Assembly: GCA_002311745.1 (NCBI GenBank) | Contig: DBZL01000028.1 | Span: forward strand, 4,123-68,122 | Length of the DNA stretch: 64,000 nt | Direction: 5' to 3' | Source of the DNA: Phycisphaerales bacterium UBA1161 | Lineage (GTDB): Bacteria > Planctomycetota > Phycisphaerae > Tepidisphaerales > Tepidisphaeraceae | Shown: in pieces, positions 1 through 8,840 of the stretch | Layout: every line of letters begins with the position of its first letter | How positions within the stretch are numbered: position 1 is the stretch's first letter | Position numbers and translations under genes: made by a program | Notes under the pieces: model-generated | Databases searched by the model: none | What the model saw: the letters and a program-made list of their open reading frames with translations, nothing else | Told to the model about the DNA's origin: nothing

Positions 1-1
1 T

Positions 2-2074
2 GCCTCGCTTTGGGAAGACCGCGCCGTTCTCTATCGACACCATCAGGGCTTTTCGCAATCCGAGGCCCGCATGGCCGTCGTCGTGCAACGGCAAATCGAA
101 TGCGAGGTGGCGGGCGTTGGCTTCTCCATCGATCCGATCGGCGGCCGAATGGACCGGATGATCATCAACGCCAATTACGGAATCGGTGAGTCGGTGGTAT
201 CGGGTGAAGGAGAGATTGATCAGTTTGAGATTCTCAAGCCGAGCCTCGAGGTGGTGGGGCGGAACATCGGCCACAAGGATCACCAGGTTTTAGCGACCGA
301 CGGCAATGTTGAGAGCCGTCCGGTCCCGGCGGAGTTGGCAGACCTGCCCTGCCTGACCGATGAGCAGTTGGTCAAAATGGCCGACCTACTGAAGCGGGTC
401 GAGGATCATTATGGCTGGCCGCAGGACATCGAGTGGGGCTGGCATCTGGGGCGGTTATATCTGCTGCAATCACGGCCGGTGACGACGATCCAACCGGATT
501 GGACGCGGGACGAATCGGCCGAGCGCTTCCCGAATCCCATGACTCCGCTGAGTTGGGACTTCATCAGCGTCGCGTTTCGCGCGTCGTTGAGCCACTCGCT
601 GTCACTCATGGGATTGCCGGCGTTGAAGGGCGATTGGTTCCAGATTTTCGATCACTACATTTTCGGAAACCAGAATGCCGTGCGGCTGGTGGCCATGTTC
701 CGGCCGCTGAAAGCCCGCAGTGCATTGGAACTTGTGGCGGAGATTCCCGCATTGCGCCGGCGGTTCGCGTGGGTCATGGATTTGCCCCTGAACTGGGCGC
801 GCGACCTGGACCGCTACCTGATCCGGCTTGGACGCTTGGAGGCCCGCCCCGATCCGGCGACACTTGAGGAGGCATGGAGTTTTATCTCTGACGTACTGGA
901 GACGGCTGCGGACTATTTCCGACCGAACATCGCCATCTCCATGACGCAAACCGGACTTCATCGTTTACTGCATGGGCTGATCGCGATGCTGGTCGGACCG
1001 GCCCAGGCGCTGGCGATCCTCGACGGGCTGCTCACGGGATGCCAGACCAAGACGGCGATCGTAAACCGGGAAATCCATGACATGGCGGCGCTGGCCGCGC
1101 AGACCCCGGCGCTAAGCAGCGAGCTTCTGGAGCGAGGCGGTCGTCCGTTTTTCGAGGCGGACCGCTTGACGGCGTATCCGGCGTTTGCCGCCCGGTTCCG
1201 GCGATTCCTGGAGGATCACGGGCATAGGGAAATAGACATGGATTACAGCCGGCCGACCTGGTCCGGCCAACCTTGGGTGGTGCTCGATTCAGTGCGGCTG
1301 CTGTTGCGCGCGCCGACGACAGAGAATCCCACGGAGAGTATGCGGGCCCAGCGCCTCCGTTACGCCCAAACCGAGCAGCGGTTCATGGCCGCCATTCCAG
1401 AGGAATTGCGTTTCTTTTTTCGCGAACTGATCGGGCTGACGCGAAGCTACACCATCCTGGACGACCTTGAGCATTACCAGACAACGCGAATCAACCCTCT
1501 GGCCTACCGGGCCGCGCTGGCGATGGGACATCTGCTGCGCGGCCTTGGCGTATTGGATGAACCGCGGGATGTGTTTTTCCTGAACAAAACGGACGTCGAG
1601 GCTCTCGTGGCCGGGCAGACGCCAGAGGTGATCAAGAGTTGTCGAGAAAAGGCGTTGACGAACAAAGCGTCATATCTTCTGGCCTGCACGCGCTCGCCCG
1701 AGTGGACGCAGCAACAAATCCGTTCAGCCAGCGACGCGACGTCCGACAACCTATTGCGCGGATTGCCCGGCAGCCCCGGCCAGGCGATTGGACCATGTTT
1801 CCGGGTTCGCGGCCCCGAGGATTTCGGTCGATTCCCGAACCGGGCGGTTCTGGTTGCGCGGACCACCAATCCCGCCTGGACGCCGCTATTCTATGCCGCA
1901 TCGGCGGTGATTACTGAAAGCGGCGGACCCTTGTCACACGGTGCGGTGACAGCGCGGGAGATGGGCCTCCCGGCCGTCATGTCTGTTCGGGGGATCATGA
2001 ACCGCATCACGGATGGGCAGACGGTGTTGGTCGATGGGACAAGCGGCACTGTGGAGATCAAGGGCGCGCTATAG
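2..2074 (+). CDS. PEP synthase / rifampicin phosphotransferase-like protein (5' end outside window)
   Basis: The frame is open from base 2, so the true start lies upstream and only the last 690 or so residues are seen. The beginning (ASLWEDRAVLYR) matches the ATP-grasp domain of the PPDK_N family, which ends near QSRPVTT (about base 480). A long helical middle follows, then a C-terminal swivelling phosphohistidine domain with GGPLSHGAVTARE; the phospho-accepting His is codon 1937-1939. This order (ATP-binding, linker, His domain, no separate PEP/pyruvate TIM barrel) fits rifampicin phosphotransferase-like or truncated PEP-synthase paralogues better than full PpsA. The substrate cannot be told from the sequence. 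Confidence 0.85.
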   Translation, partial: ASLWEDRAVLYRHHQGFSQSEARMAVVVQRQIECEVAGVGFSIDPIGGRMDRMIINANYGIGESVVSGEGEIDQFEILKPSLEVVGRNIGHKDHQVLATDGNVESRPVPAELADLPCLTDEQLVKMADLLKRVEDHYGWPQDIEWGWHLGRLYLLQSRPVTTIQPDWTRDESAERFPNPMTPLSWDFISVAFRASLSHSLSLMGLPALKGDWFQIFDHYIFGNQNAVRLVAMFRPLKARSALELVAEIPALRRRFAWVMDLPLNWARDLDRYLIRLGRLEARPDPATLEEAWSFISDVLETAADYFRPNIAISMTQTGLHRLLHGLIAMLVGPAQALAILDGLLTGCQTKTAIVNREIHDMAALAAQTPALSSELLERGGRPFFEADRLTAYPAFAARFRRFLEDHGHREIDMDYSRPTWSGQPWVVLDSVRLLLRAPTTENPTESMRAQRLRYAQTEQRFMAAIPEELRFFFRELIGLTRSYTILDDLEHYQTTRINPLAYRAALAMGHLLRGLGVLDEPRDVFFLNKTDVEALVAGQTPEVIKSCREKALTNKASYLLACTRSPEWTQQQIRSASDATSDNLLRGLPGSPGQAIGPCFRVRGPEDFGRFPNRAVLVARTTNPAWTPLFYAASAVITESGGPLSHGAVTAREMGLPAVMSVRGIMNRITDGQTVLVDGTSGTVEIKGAL

Positions 2075-2231
2075 ACCCCTCCCCGGACGCCATGGCAATT
2101 CTCCGCTTTCCACGCGGATTATGGGCATAAAACGTGAGCGTTGCGTCGGCTGGACGATTACGCTGAAGCGAAGGCTGAGCATCTTCGCGGCTTGATTTCG
2201 GCCGATCCAACAGACTGCCAGGAGCATCCGG

Positions 2232-3050
2232 ATGTGTACTGACGGCAAATCGCTTGACCTCGACGCACGATCCGGCGAGGAACTCGCGGCCATGTGCCAG
2301 GCCATCGACGATGCGCAGCAAAAAATCGAAGCGCTGGGTCTAACGGATCATACGGACAACCGGAACCGCGCCGCGGAGCGCTACGATCTGCGGACCATCT
2401 CCCTCGCGACTCTGGCCGGGCTGATCGAGCACACCCGGCTGAGCGCCGATGACGAAGAACCGCCGCCGCGATCGGACATCGCCAAGCTCTGCGCCCAGGC
2501 CCAGCAGTACGGATTTTACGGCGCTTGCGTCAACCGCCCGCACGTGCAGTATGCCAGGTCGCAGTTGGCGAGCACCCGCTGCAAGGTCGTTACGGTAATC
2601 GATTTTCCGCGCGGCGATGCGCCCACGGAGGTCAAAATCCGGCAGGTTCACGAGTCGCAAGAGGCGGATGAGTTGGACATGGTGATGGCTGTCCTAGCTC
2701 TGAAAAGGGGATGGTACAGGGAAGTGTACCAAGACATTCGCGGCGTCGTGGAGGCGGCCGGCGGCCGGGCGGTGAAGGTGATCCTTGAAACCGGAAAGCT
2801 CACGCCGCAAGAGATCGTGATGGCCTGTCTTTTGTCGAAGCAGGCCGGGGCGCGTTTTGTAAAAACCTCCACGGGCAAGGGCCCGCGCGGAGCTTCGCTG
2901 CAAGATATTCACATCATGTCCCAATGCGTTGGCGCATACCTGGGGATCAAGGCGGCGGGGGGCATCTCGACTTACAGCTTCGCGCGCGATTTGGTTCTGG
3001 CCGGGGCGACCAGAATCGGCAGTTCCAAGTCCGTCGATTGGGTGAAATGA
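2232..3050 (+). CDS. deoC: Deoxyribose-phosphate aldolase
   Basis: A class I aldolase of nucleoside catabolism: 2-deoxyribose-5-phosphate to glyceraldehyde-3-phosphate and acetaldehyde, in the cytoplasm. The 272-residue product carries the family blocks in order: IEHTRL, GFYGACVNRPHV, TVIDFPRGDA, ELDMVM, KVILETGKL, RFVKTSTGKG (Schiff-base Lys in KTST), IKAAGGIST and TRIGSSKSV. An N-terminal stretch of about 50 residues precedes the barrel, longer than in E. coli DeoC. The gene faces the leftward stress set and ends 8 bases from its last stop, with no clear terminator between. Confidence 0.95.
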   Translation: MCTDGKSLDLDARSGEELAAMCQAIDDAQQKIEALGLTDHTDNRNRAAERYDLRTISLATLAGLIEHTRLSADDEEPPPRSDIAKLCAQAQQYGFYGACVNRPHVQYARSQLASTRCKVVTVIDFPRGDAPTEVKIRQVHESQEADELDMVMAVLALKRGWYREVYQDIRGVVEAAGGRAVKVILETGKLTPQEIVMACLLSKQAGARFVKTSTGKGPRGASLQDIHIMSQCVGAYLGIKAAGGISTYSFARDLVLAGATRIGSSKSVDWVK

Positions 3051-3058
3051 ATCGGCGT

Positions 3059-3601
3059 TTAAGCAGTCGCCTTCGCCTGCACGAGCCGCGCGTCGATGGC
3101 TGCGACAAGATCATCGAACTCAAACGGCCCGTCATGGCGGTGACCGTTTATAAAAAACGTCGGGGTGCCATTGACCCCGCTCCGCACGCCGCCGAGGAAA
3201 TCGTCCCGGACCCGCGCAGCATATTCGTGGTCGCTCAGCGCGGTGCCCAGAGCCGGCGCGGATAATTTCAGCTCTTCCGCCAGCTCGAGCAGCAGGGGGA
3301 CGCCCAGGGCGGGCTGGTTGTCGTAGATGCCATCGTGCATTTCCCAGAACCGCCCGTGTGCCGCCGCGAATTCGGCGGCTTCCGCCGCGACCTGGGCACT
3401 GGGGTGCATTTCACTCAAGGGGAAATTCCGAAAGACGAAGGCCAGTCGCTGGCCGAAATGTCTTTGCACGCGTTTGACGATGGGGTAGGCGTGCCCGCAG
3501 TGCGGACATTCGTAGTCGCCGTATTCGACCAGCACGACCAGGGCATTTTTATCGCCCTGCATGTGATCGGTGGGTGTGACCGGCACTTTCAGGATGGCCA
3601 T
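3059..3601 (-). CDS. DsbA-like thioredoxin-fold protein
   Basis: A 180-residue thiol oxidoreductase of the DsbA / Thioredoxin_4 type. The redox site CPHC is at residues 32-35 (after LVEYGDYE) and the cis-Pro loop is in GTPTFFING near residue 150. There is no signal peptide, so it probably acts in the cytoplasm. I chose ATG 3601 because it has AAAGGAGAAG just upstream; the open frame runs 69 bases further up. It begins 10 bases after the peroxiredoxin stop, so it is likely in one operon with it and dps and may act as its reductant (inference). Confidence 0.9.
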   Translation of the reverse strand: MAILKVPVTPTDHMQGDKNALVVLVEYGDYECPHCGHAYPIVKRVQRHFGQRLAFVFRNFPLSEMHPSAQVAAEAAEFAAAHGRFWEMHDGIYDNQPALGVPLLLELAEELKLSAPALGTALSDHEYAARVRDDFLGGVRSGVNGTPTFFINGHRHDGPFEFDDLVAAIDARLVQAKATA

Positions 3602-3611
3602 GACTTCTCCT

Positions 3612-4079
3612 TTACTTGGGCAGTTCTTCCAACGCCTGCAGAATGCCGTCGGCGCCGGGATTGACGGCAACCGGGGAAAGGTAACTCCAAAAGATCGTCC
3701 CGTTCCTGTCGATCACGAAAAGGGCGCGCTCGCAATTCCCGTCGCCAGTGCGGTACGCGCCGTACTTTTTTGCAACCTCCCCCTTGGGCTCGAAATCGGC
3801 AAGCAGCGGGAAATGCAAGTGACGGTCCTTGGCGAATGCTTCATGGCACCAGACCCCATCCACCGAGATTCCCAGCAATTCCGCTCCGTGCTTGGCAAAC
3901 TCCGGAAGGATTTCGTTATACAGCGACATCTGGTCGCCGCAGACCGGGCTCCAGTCGGCGGGATAAAAGGCAAGGATCACCGGCCTTCCCCGCAACTCGC
4001 TGAGGGTGAGCTTTTGATCGGGAGTGACGTGAAGCGTGAAATCCGGAGCAGGATTTCCCGGAGCTAAAATCAGCGACAT
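3612..4079 (-). CDS. Peroxiredoxin, AhpC/TSA family
   Basis: A 155-residue thiol peroxidase. The fold starts at GNPAPDFTL, and the peroxidatic Cys is C47 in YPADWSPVCGDQ. A second Cys lies in GVWCHEAF (about residue 88) and could resolve the disulfide. Start ATG 4079 has GGGAGGTG ahead of it. Middle gene of the leftward stress set dps - peroxiredoxin - DsbA-like. The lack of the usual T(T/S)xxC spacing makes assignment to a subfamily (BCP/PrxQ or AhpE) uncertain. Confidence 0.92.
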   Translation of the reverse strand: MSLILAPGNPAPDFTLHVTPDQKLTLSELRGRPVILAFYPADWSPVCGDQMSLYNEILPEFAKHGAELLGISVDGVWCHEAFAKDRHLHFPLLADFEPKGEVAKKYGAYRTGDGNCERALFVIDRNGTIFWSYLSPVAVNPGADGILQALEELPK

Positions 4080-4123
4080 CCAACACCTCCCTGGAACCGC
4101 TGCTCCCTCACGGGAATCGCCTC

Positions 4124-4708
4124 TCACATGCCGGCGGACTGCACGTCGACCATATGTTTGCTCACGAACCAGACCTGCGCCTCGTTGGTTCGGATGACGT
4201 TGCTGACCAGGATGTCGTTGGTCGCGTCGTCACCTTCGCGGTCGGCCTGAGCGGCCATGGTGCGCGCCTCTTTGAGCACGATCTCGTGAGCGTGCAGCAA
4301 GCGGCCGATTTGAACCGGCGGCTCTTCGCATCCCTTCGGCGGGAAGGGGATGAGGGTCATCTCCGCCACATCCGACGCCATGGCGATGCTGACGCCGCCG
4401 AGTTGCATAATCCGCTCGGCGATCAAATCCACCAATTCCACCTGCTCGCCGAAGTGCTTATCGAACAACAGGTGCAGCTGATAGAAGGTTGGGCCGGCCA
4501 CCTGCCAATGGTGCTTCTTGTACAGGTCGCGCAGCGTCATCGTGTCCGCAAGCAGCTGGTTCAGATTGTCCACCCCTTCGCGGCGCGCGCTCTCGGCAAG
4601 CGCGATGGGCATCGCGACCATGGATCCAAACGCCTGGAATTCCGTGGCTCGCTCTTGCGTGCGCGTCGCCCCGGTGCCATTTCCTTTCGTGTTTCTCGAC
4701 CCTTTCAT
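4124..4708 (-). CDS. dps: Dps-like ferritin (DNA protection during starvation)
   Basis: Dps proteins oxidise and store iron in a 12-mer shell and shield DNA from hydroxyl radicals. The 194-residue product shows the ferroxidase region YKKHHWQVAGPTFYQLH then FDKHFGEQVELVD, typical of the family. The N-terminus is a polar basic tail (KGSRNTKGNGTGATRTQ) of the kind used for DNA binding. Start ATG 4708 follows AGGAGGCG at ideal spacing. First gene of the leftward stress set, 44 bases before the peroxiredoxin. No regulator site was recognised in the upstream 400 bases. Confidence 0.93.
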   Translation of the reverse strand: MKGSRNTKGNGTGATRTQERATEFQAFGSMVAMPIALAESARREGVDNLNQLLADTMTLRDLYKKHHWQVAGPTFYQLHLLFDKHFGEQVELVDLIAERIMQLGGVSIAMASDVAEMTLIPFPPKGCEEPPVQIGRLLHAHEIVLKEARTMAAQADREGDDATNDILVSNVIRTNEAQVWFVSKHMVDVQSAGM

Positions 4709-5114
4709 ATTCGCCTCCTGAAATACTTGAGCGCGACGGTGATTCGAATGGCATCCCAATCGCGGCCGTTGCCTGCATGCTAGGCACCGGTATTCCTTTG
4801 TGTAAACGTCGAAAATCGTTGATGCCTTGGGAACGAAGCAGGCTGGGAATTGCTAAGGCCGCAAATGGAGTTTGTCCCGCAATGGCTGTTGCGCTAATCC
4901 CGGAATTTTGTCGCATGAGCAAATTTGTCGCGGTTTCCCGCAATATCGCGGCGATGCGGTCGGCCGAACGCTTGCTCTTCTCTTGCGGCTAATTTTTGCC
5001 AAACGCCACGTTAAGTAACCCACCAGCCCGTCCGATTTGATTTGTAACCAATGTCACTTCACCCGCTGACCGCGGCGGGGCCGAGCCCGCTGCGCGGCTG
5101 GGAAGGGTTGTATT
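4709..5114. other. Divergent intergenic region dps / ppk2
   Basis: About 400 bases between two divergently read genes. It must hold both promoters, but I see no convincing -35/-10 pair or palindrome. The ppk2 side ends in GGGAAGGGTTGTATT before the start codon. Confidence 0.4.
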
Positions 5115-6113
5115 ATGAGCGATCCGTTCGCTACCCCAATCCATGATTCTTCCCCATCCGATTCGGACGTTTCGGGCGATTCGCTGGCGCAGGCGGGCCT
5201 GGAGGTTCTCCAGGGCGCGCTGGCCCCGTCGGCGCCGCAGCCGCAGGCCGCGCCAGAGGAGTCCGGTCTGCACCTCAGCGGCGAGGAAACCGCCAAGCTC
5301 GCGTCGCGCCGCGAATTCATCCGGGCTCTGCGCTCCAAGAACATCAAGGTCAGGCGGATCAAGGAGGCGATCCAATACGAGAACGAGCTGGAGCTGCTGC
5401 AAATCGAGCTGGTGAAGTTGCAGCGGTGGATTGGGCAGGAGGGCAAGCGGCTGGCGATCATTTTTGAAGGCCGCGACGCGGCCGGCAAGGGCGGGACCAT
5501 CCGCCGATTCATCGAGCACCTCAATCCCCGCGCCATGCGGGTCGTGGCGTTGCCCAAGCCGACGGAAGAAGAGCGCGGCCAGTGGTACTTCCAGCGCTAC
5601 ATGAAGCAACTGCCCAACAAGGGCGAGATCGTCTTCTTCGACCGGAGCTGGTACAACCGCGGCATCGTCGAGCCGGTCAACGGATTCTGCTCGCGCCAGG
5701 AATACGAGCGCTTCATGCAGCAGGTGCCGGAATTCGAGCACATGCTCGTGGAAGACGGCGTGATCCTGGTCAAGTTCTGGTTTTCCATCTCGCGACAGCA
5801 GCAACTGGCCCGTTTCAAATCGCGGGAGAACAACCCGCTGAAGCAGTGGAAGCTCAGCCCGCTGGACGGCAAGGCGCAGGAGCTTTGGGACGCCTACTCC
5901 AGGCACAAGGAACTGGTTTTCAGCCGCACCCACACCAGCTACAGCCCGTGGATCATCGTCAAGGCCAACAACAAGAAGCTCGCCCGCCTGGAAAGCATCC
6001 GCTACCTGTTGGCGCTGATCGACTACGACGGCAAAGACAAGACCGGCGTGTCGCTGCTGCCCGATCCCAACATCGTGACGCGTTTTCACCGCAACGCGGT
6101 GAAGATCGACTGA
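5115..6113 (+). CDS. ppk2: Polyphosphate kinase 2 family protein
   Basis: PPK2 enzymes move phosphate between polyphosphate and nucleotides. The 332-residue product has a roughly 100-residue N-terminal extension, then the kinase: Walker A GRDAAGKGG near residue 120, EIVFFDRSWYNR (Walker B and following Arg) near 175, and NPLKQWKLSPLDGKAQELWD with TSYSPWIIVKANNKK at the C-terminal end. This matches class I PPK2 (single domain, nucleoside diphosphate user) by family knowledge. A weak AAGGG lies before the ATG. It stands alone, followed by repeat-rich DNA. Confidence 0.92.
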   Translation: MSDPFATPIHDSSPSDSDVSGDSLAQAGLEVLQGALAPSAPQPQAAPEESGLHLSGEETAKLASRREFIRALRSKNIKVRRIKEAIQYENELELLQIELVKLQRWIGQEGKRLAIIFEGRDAAGKGGTIRRFIEHLNPRAMRVVALPKPTEEERGQWYFQRYMKQLPNKGEIVFFDRSWYNRGIVEPVNGFCSRQEYERFMQQVPEFEHMLVEDGVILVKFWFSISRQQQLARFKSRENNPLKQWKLSPLDGKAQELWDAYSRHKELVFSRTHTSYSPWIIVKANNKKLARLESIRYLLALIDYDGKDKTGVSLLPDPNIVTRFHRNAVKID

Positions 6114-6254
6114 TTCCAACCCGCTCTGCGCCCGCCCGCTCGGGCCAAATCCCGGCTGTCACGCCAAGCGTGATTCAACCGATTCGCCAAAATTCCCCCG
6201 CGACCGGCACGCATTGCCTTTGCACCTTCCGCTTGCTCGCGCAGCGCCCCTTTT

Positions 6255-6294
6255 CTCCCTCCCCCGGTACGCCGGGGGAGGGCGCGGGTGGGGG
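6255..6294 (+). repeat. P1 palindromic repeat after ppk2
   Basis: Stem CTCCCTCCCCCGG/CCGGGGGAGGG around TACG, then GCGCGGGTGGGGG. May act as the ppk2 terminator. Confidence 0.8.
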
Positions 6295-6300
6295 TCTCCA

Positions 6301-6352
6301 TTGCTCTACTGATCTACTGCTCGACTGCTCTACTGCTCTCGCGCAGCGTGCC
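6301..6352. repeat. 52-base direct repeat, copy 1
   Basis: TTGCTCTACTGATCTACTGC and the following 32 bases up to CGCGCAGCGTGCCC recur at 6418-6470 with one or two differences. Confidence 0.88.
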
Positions 6353-6358
6353 CATTTT

Positions 6359-6400
6359 CCCTCGCCCTGTACACAGGGAGAGGGCCAAGGGTGAGGGTTC
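6359..6400 (+). repeat. P1 palindromic repeat, divergent copy
   Basis: CCCTCGCCCTGTACACAGGG then AGAGGGCCAAGGGTGAGGG, a member with a shorter and less perfect stem. Confidence 0.75.
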
Positions 6401-6417
6401 TTGCTCCATCCCGCCAT

Positions 6418-6470
6418 TGCTCTACTGATCTACTGCTCGACTGCTCCACTGCTCTCGCGCAGCGTGCCCC
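6418..6470. repeat. 52-base direct repeat, copy 2
   Basis: Second copy of the 6301-6352 repeat, 117 bases downstream, each followed by further pyrimidine-rich DNA. Confidence 0.88.
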
Positions 6471-6779
6471 GTCTCCCCGTCTCCTTGTCTGCCATCTTCT
6501 AGTGGGGCATTCGTCATTCGTCATTCGTCATTCGAATTTCGCCGCTCCCCCTCTCCCCGTCTCCTTTCTACTTTCAACTTTCTACTTTCTCGCGCAGCGC
6601 GGCCCGCTTGTCCGACCTCGACGCAGGCACCGCCCCCTCTGCGGATTCCGCCCACGCATCCCCGTCGCGCCCCTTTTTGGCGGACTACCGGCAGATGCCA
6701 CCTCCTCCAAAAAGCACCAGTGCCCCCTTCCCGCTTCAAATCCAGGTGTTCGTCGGCACGATTTACCCCCTAGTCCTGG

Positions 6780-8840
6780 TTACCCCCAGGCCCAGTCCCG
6801 TGTGCACCAGCACGAAACGCCGACGGCGTTGACCGCGCGCACGGCATAGAAAAAGCCGCCGGACCACGGATTGCTCACACCTTGGAAGGTGTCCAACCAA
6901 CTCGTGGCATTCGCCGGCAGCGTCGCGACAATCGACCACACGCCGGTGCGCGTGTCCTGCCGCTCGATTTGGATTGACGTGGCATTCGTCGCGGTGTTTT
7001 GCCACTTCAACTGCACCGCCGAGTAGTTATTAACGCTCCTGGCCGTGAGATTCACGGGCGCTGTCGGCAGTGTCCCGACCGGCACTACAGCCGGCGCGAT
7101 CACCTTGATCATTACAGCTGCCGCGGCAGACGAGGCCGACCCGTCCGTTGCGATGTACGTGAAGCTGTCGGTGCCGACGTAGCCGCTACCCGGCGTGTAG
7201 ACAAACGATCCGCTGCTATTCAGCGTCAGCACTCCGTGTGTCGGGCCGCTCACCAGGTTCGCCGACAAGCTCAGGCCGTTCGGATCCGTATCGTTGGCCA
7301 GGACGCCCGGACAGGAGACGCTCATCGTCCGGTTTTCATGGGCGGTGTACGTGTGAGCGTTAGCCGTCGGTGCTTGAGGCGGCGTCGGCGTTGGCGCCGG
7401 CGTTGGTGTCGCCGTTGGTGCTGGCGTTGGCGTTGGTGTCGGCGTTGGTGTCGGCGCTGGTGCCGGCGTTGGTGTCGGCGTTGGCGCCGGCGTCGGCGTT
7501 GGTGTCGGCGTTGGTGCTGGCGTTGGCGTCGGCGTTGGCGTCGGCGTTGGTACCGGCGCCGGCGTACCTTGATACTGGATGGCGCCGATGTCGTAGCGGC
7601 CGCTGGTCGGACGGCCGTTGCCGTAATAGTCTGTCGCCGGTGCATCGGTCGCCGTACCGGTGCCGATCATCGGACTGCCGGCAGCAAGAGTCAGATTACC
7701 GGCTGACGCGTTGACAAAGTCCGTGCTCAAGGCGCTGCCGATGTAAATCGAATGCGTGTCGAAGCCCTCGGCTTGCCATGCCGAGAAGCTGATGTTGCTC
7801 GTGTAGCCGTTTCCGGTCGGGTCGATTCCGGCGGCCCCGAAAGCGTTGTAATCGCTCACGAGACCGGCCTGGCTCGAGCCGTCTATCTCCAGCGACATTT
7901 CGGCCGCCGAAAGCACGTTGCCGATGATCGTGGTGTTGATCGCCCCGTCGATCGCCTGCACCGCCGCCCAGCCGCTGGCGCCGTTGCCGTTCACGACGAT
8001 GGTGTTGTCGATGATCTTGTCGCCGCTGCTGGGGCCGTCGCCGTTGATCTGGTAAAGGGCGATCCCGTTCCGCTGCGCGTTGTAGATCAGGTTGTTCTCA
8101 ATCACGCTATTCTGCACGCCATCGAAATTGATCGAGGCCCCTTGACCCTCGGCATTGTTGTACATCGTGTTGCCCGTGATCAGGATCCCGGTGGCAATGC
8201 CGGCTCCGCCCTGGGTGACGTCGGCGTTGACCTCGATGCCGCAGCCGCGATTGTTGAACAGCGTGTTGTCCGAGATCGTGTCGTTCGTGGGCGAGTTGCC
8301 GACGTAGATGCCGTGCTGCACCTGGGTTCCCGAGATCGTGTTGCCGGTGATCAGGGAATTGCTGACGAAACCCACCAGGATGCCCCAGCAGTCGGCTCCG
8401 GTGATCGTATTATTTTCCAGCACCAGACCCTGCACGTTGTCGCCCGCGTAGCCGCCTCCCCAGATTCCCGCCCGGCTGGCGGTTGATCCGTCGATCGGCA
8501 AATCAAATCCGTTCAGCGTCACGTAGCTGCATCCGCTGATGTCGATTTCGCCGTTGAGATCGGCCGGCGCGCCATTGACGACGGTTCCCGCCGCGGCGTT
8601 GAAGGTGATCGGCGAAGATGACGTTCCGCTGGTGGAGAGTTGGAATCCGGCGTAGTTGCCGGCGGCCACGTTCACCACGTCGCCCGCTTTGACCACGTTG
8701 GCCGCCGCTTGCAGGGTGGTGAAGTTTCCGCCCGCGCCGACGGTGTATGTGCTCAGCAGTTGCCGGCCTTCCATCGCTTCCAGGACCGCCTTGCTCGTCA
8801 TCCGGGCCGACGATCGCCGTTGGTTCTTGGATCGAATCAT
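6780..8840 (-). CDS. Secreted right-handed beta-helix protein with Thr-Pro linker, Ig-like and fibronectin III-like domains
   Basis: A 686-residue extracellular protein. Residues 1-30 carry an Arg-rich start and the planctomycete N-terminal motif EGRQLLS. Residues about 31-420 are a parallel beta-helix (repeated N-x-I/L-x-x-N-T-I units such as VLENNTITG and ITGNTMYNN; pectin-lyase-like fold). Residues about 426-488 are a (P-T)n/(P-A) spacer, about 495-580 a cadherin/Ig-like repeat ([29 protein letters not shown]), and the rest a fibronectin III-like module. GGAGG precedes the ATG. Probably a cell-surface or polysaccharide-binding protein; no catalytic residues could be assigned. The extreme C-terminus ([10 protein letters not shown]) is unusual. 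Confidence 0.85.
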   Translation of the reverse strand: MIRSKNQRRSSARMTSKAVLEAMEGRQLLSTYTVGAGGNFTTLQAAANVVKAGDVVNVAAGNYAGFQLSTSGTSSSPITFNAAAGTVVNGAPADLNGEIDISGCSYVTLNGFDLPIDGSTASRAGIWGGGYAGDNVQGLVLENNTITGADCWGILVGFVSNSLITGNTISGTQVQHGIYVGNSPTNDTISDNTLFNNRGCGIEVNADVTQGGAGIATGILITGNTMYNNAEGQGASINFDGVQNSVIENNLIYNAQRNGIALYQINGDGPSSGDKIIDNTIVVNGNGASGWAAVQAIDGAINTTIIGNVLSAAEMSLEIDGSSQAGLVSDYNAFGAAGIDPTGNGYTSNISFSAWQAEGFDTHSIYIGSALSTDFVNASAGNLTLAAGSPMIGTGTATDAPATDYYGNGRPTSGRYDIGAIQYQGTPAPVPTPTPTPTPTPAPTPTPTPTPAPTPTPTPAPAPTPTPTPTPTPAPTATPTPAPTPTPPQAPTANAHTYTAHENRTMSVSCPGVLANDTDPNGLSLSANLVSGPTHGVLTLNSSGSFVYTPGSGYVGTDSFTYIATDGSASSAAAAVMIKVIAPAVVPVGTLPTAPVNLTARSVNNYSAVQLKWQNTATNATSIQIERQDTRTGVWSIVATLPANATSWLDTFQGVSNPWSGGFFYAVRAVNAVGVSCWCTRDWAWG
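7380..7563 (-). repeat. Minisatellite coding for the Thr-Pro linker
   Basis: A period-6 run of GGCGTT/GGTGTC-type units on the + strand, read on the - strand as alternating Pro-Thr and Pro-Ala. It sits inside the beta-helix gene and is likely to vary in length between strains. Confidence 0.85.

Larger units (their letters stand above)
6114..6779. repeat. Repeat-rich intergenic region
   Basis: No gene is supported here. The region holds two copies of a stem-loop element (6255-6294, arms CCTCCCCCGG/CCGGGGGAGG; 6359-6400), a near-exact 52-base direct repeat (6301-6352 and 6418-6470), four occurrences of CTCGCGCAGCG at about 120-base intervals, a triple ATTCGTC run near 6510-6532 and pyrimidine-rich CTTTCTACTTTC tracts near 6565-6592. 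The ORFs across it are low-complexity frames. Confidence 0.8.

Noticed and set aside
4989..6119. 376-codon minus-strand frame opposite ppk2
   Set aside because: Shadow; the + strand carries the complete PPK2 signature.
6114..6849. Several ORFs of 60-270 codons across the ppk2 downstream repeats
   Set aside because: Their translations come from repeat DNA and pyrimidine tracts, and frames differ between copies of the same repeat.
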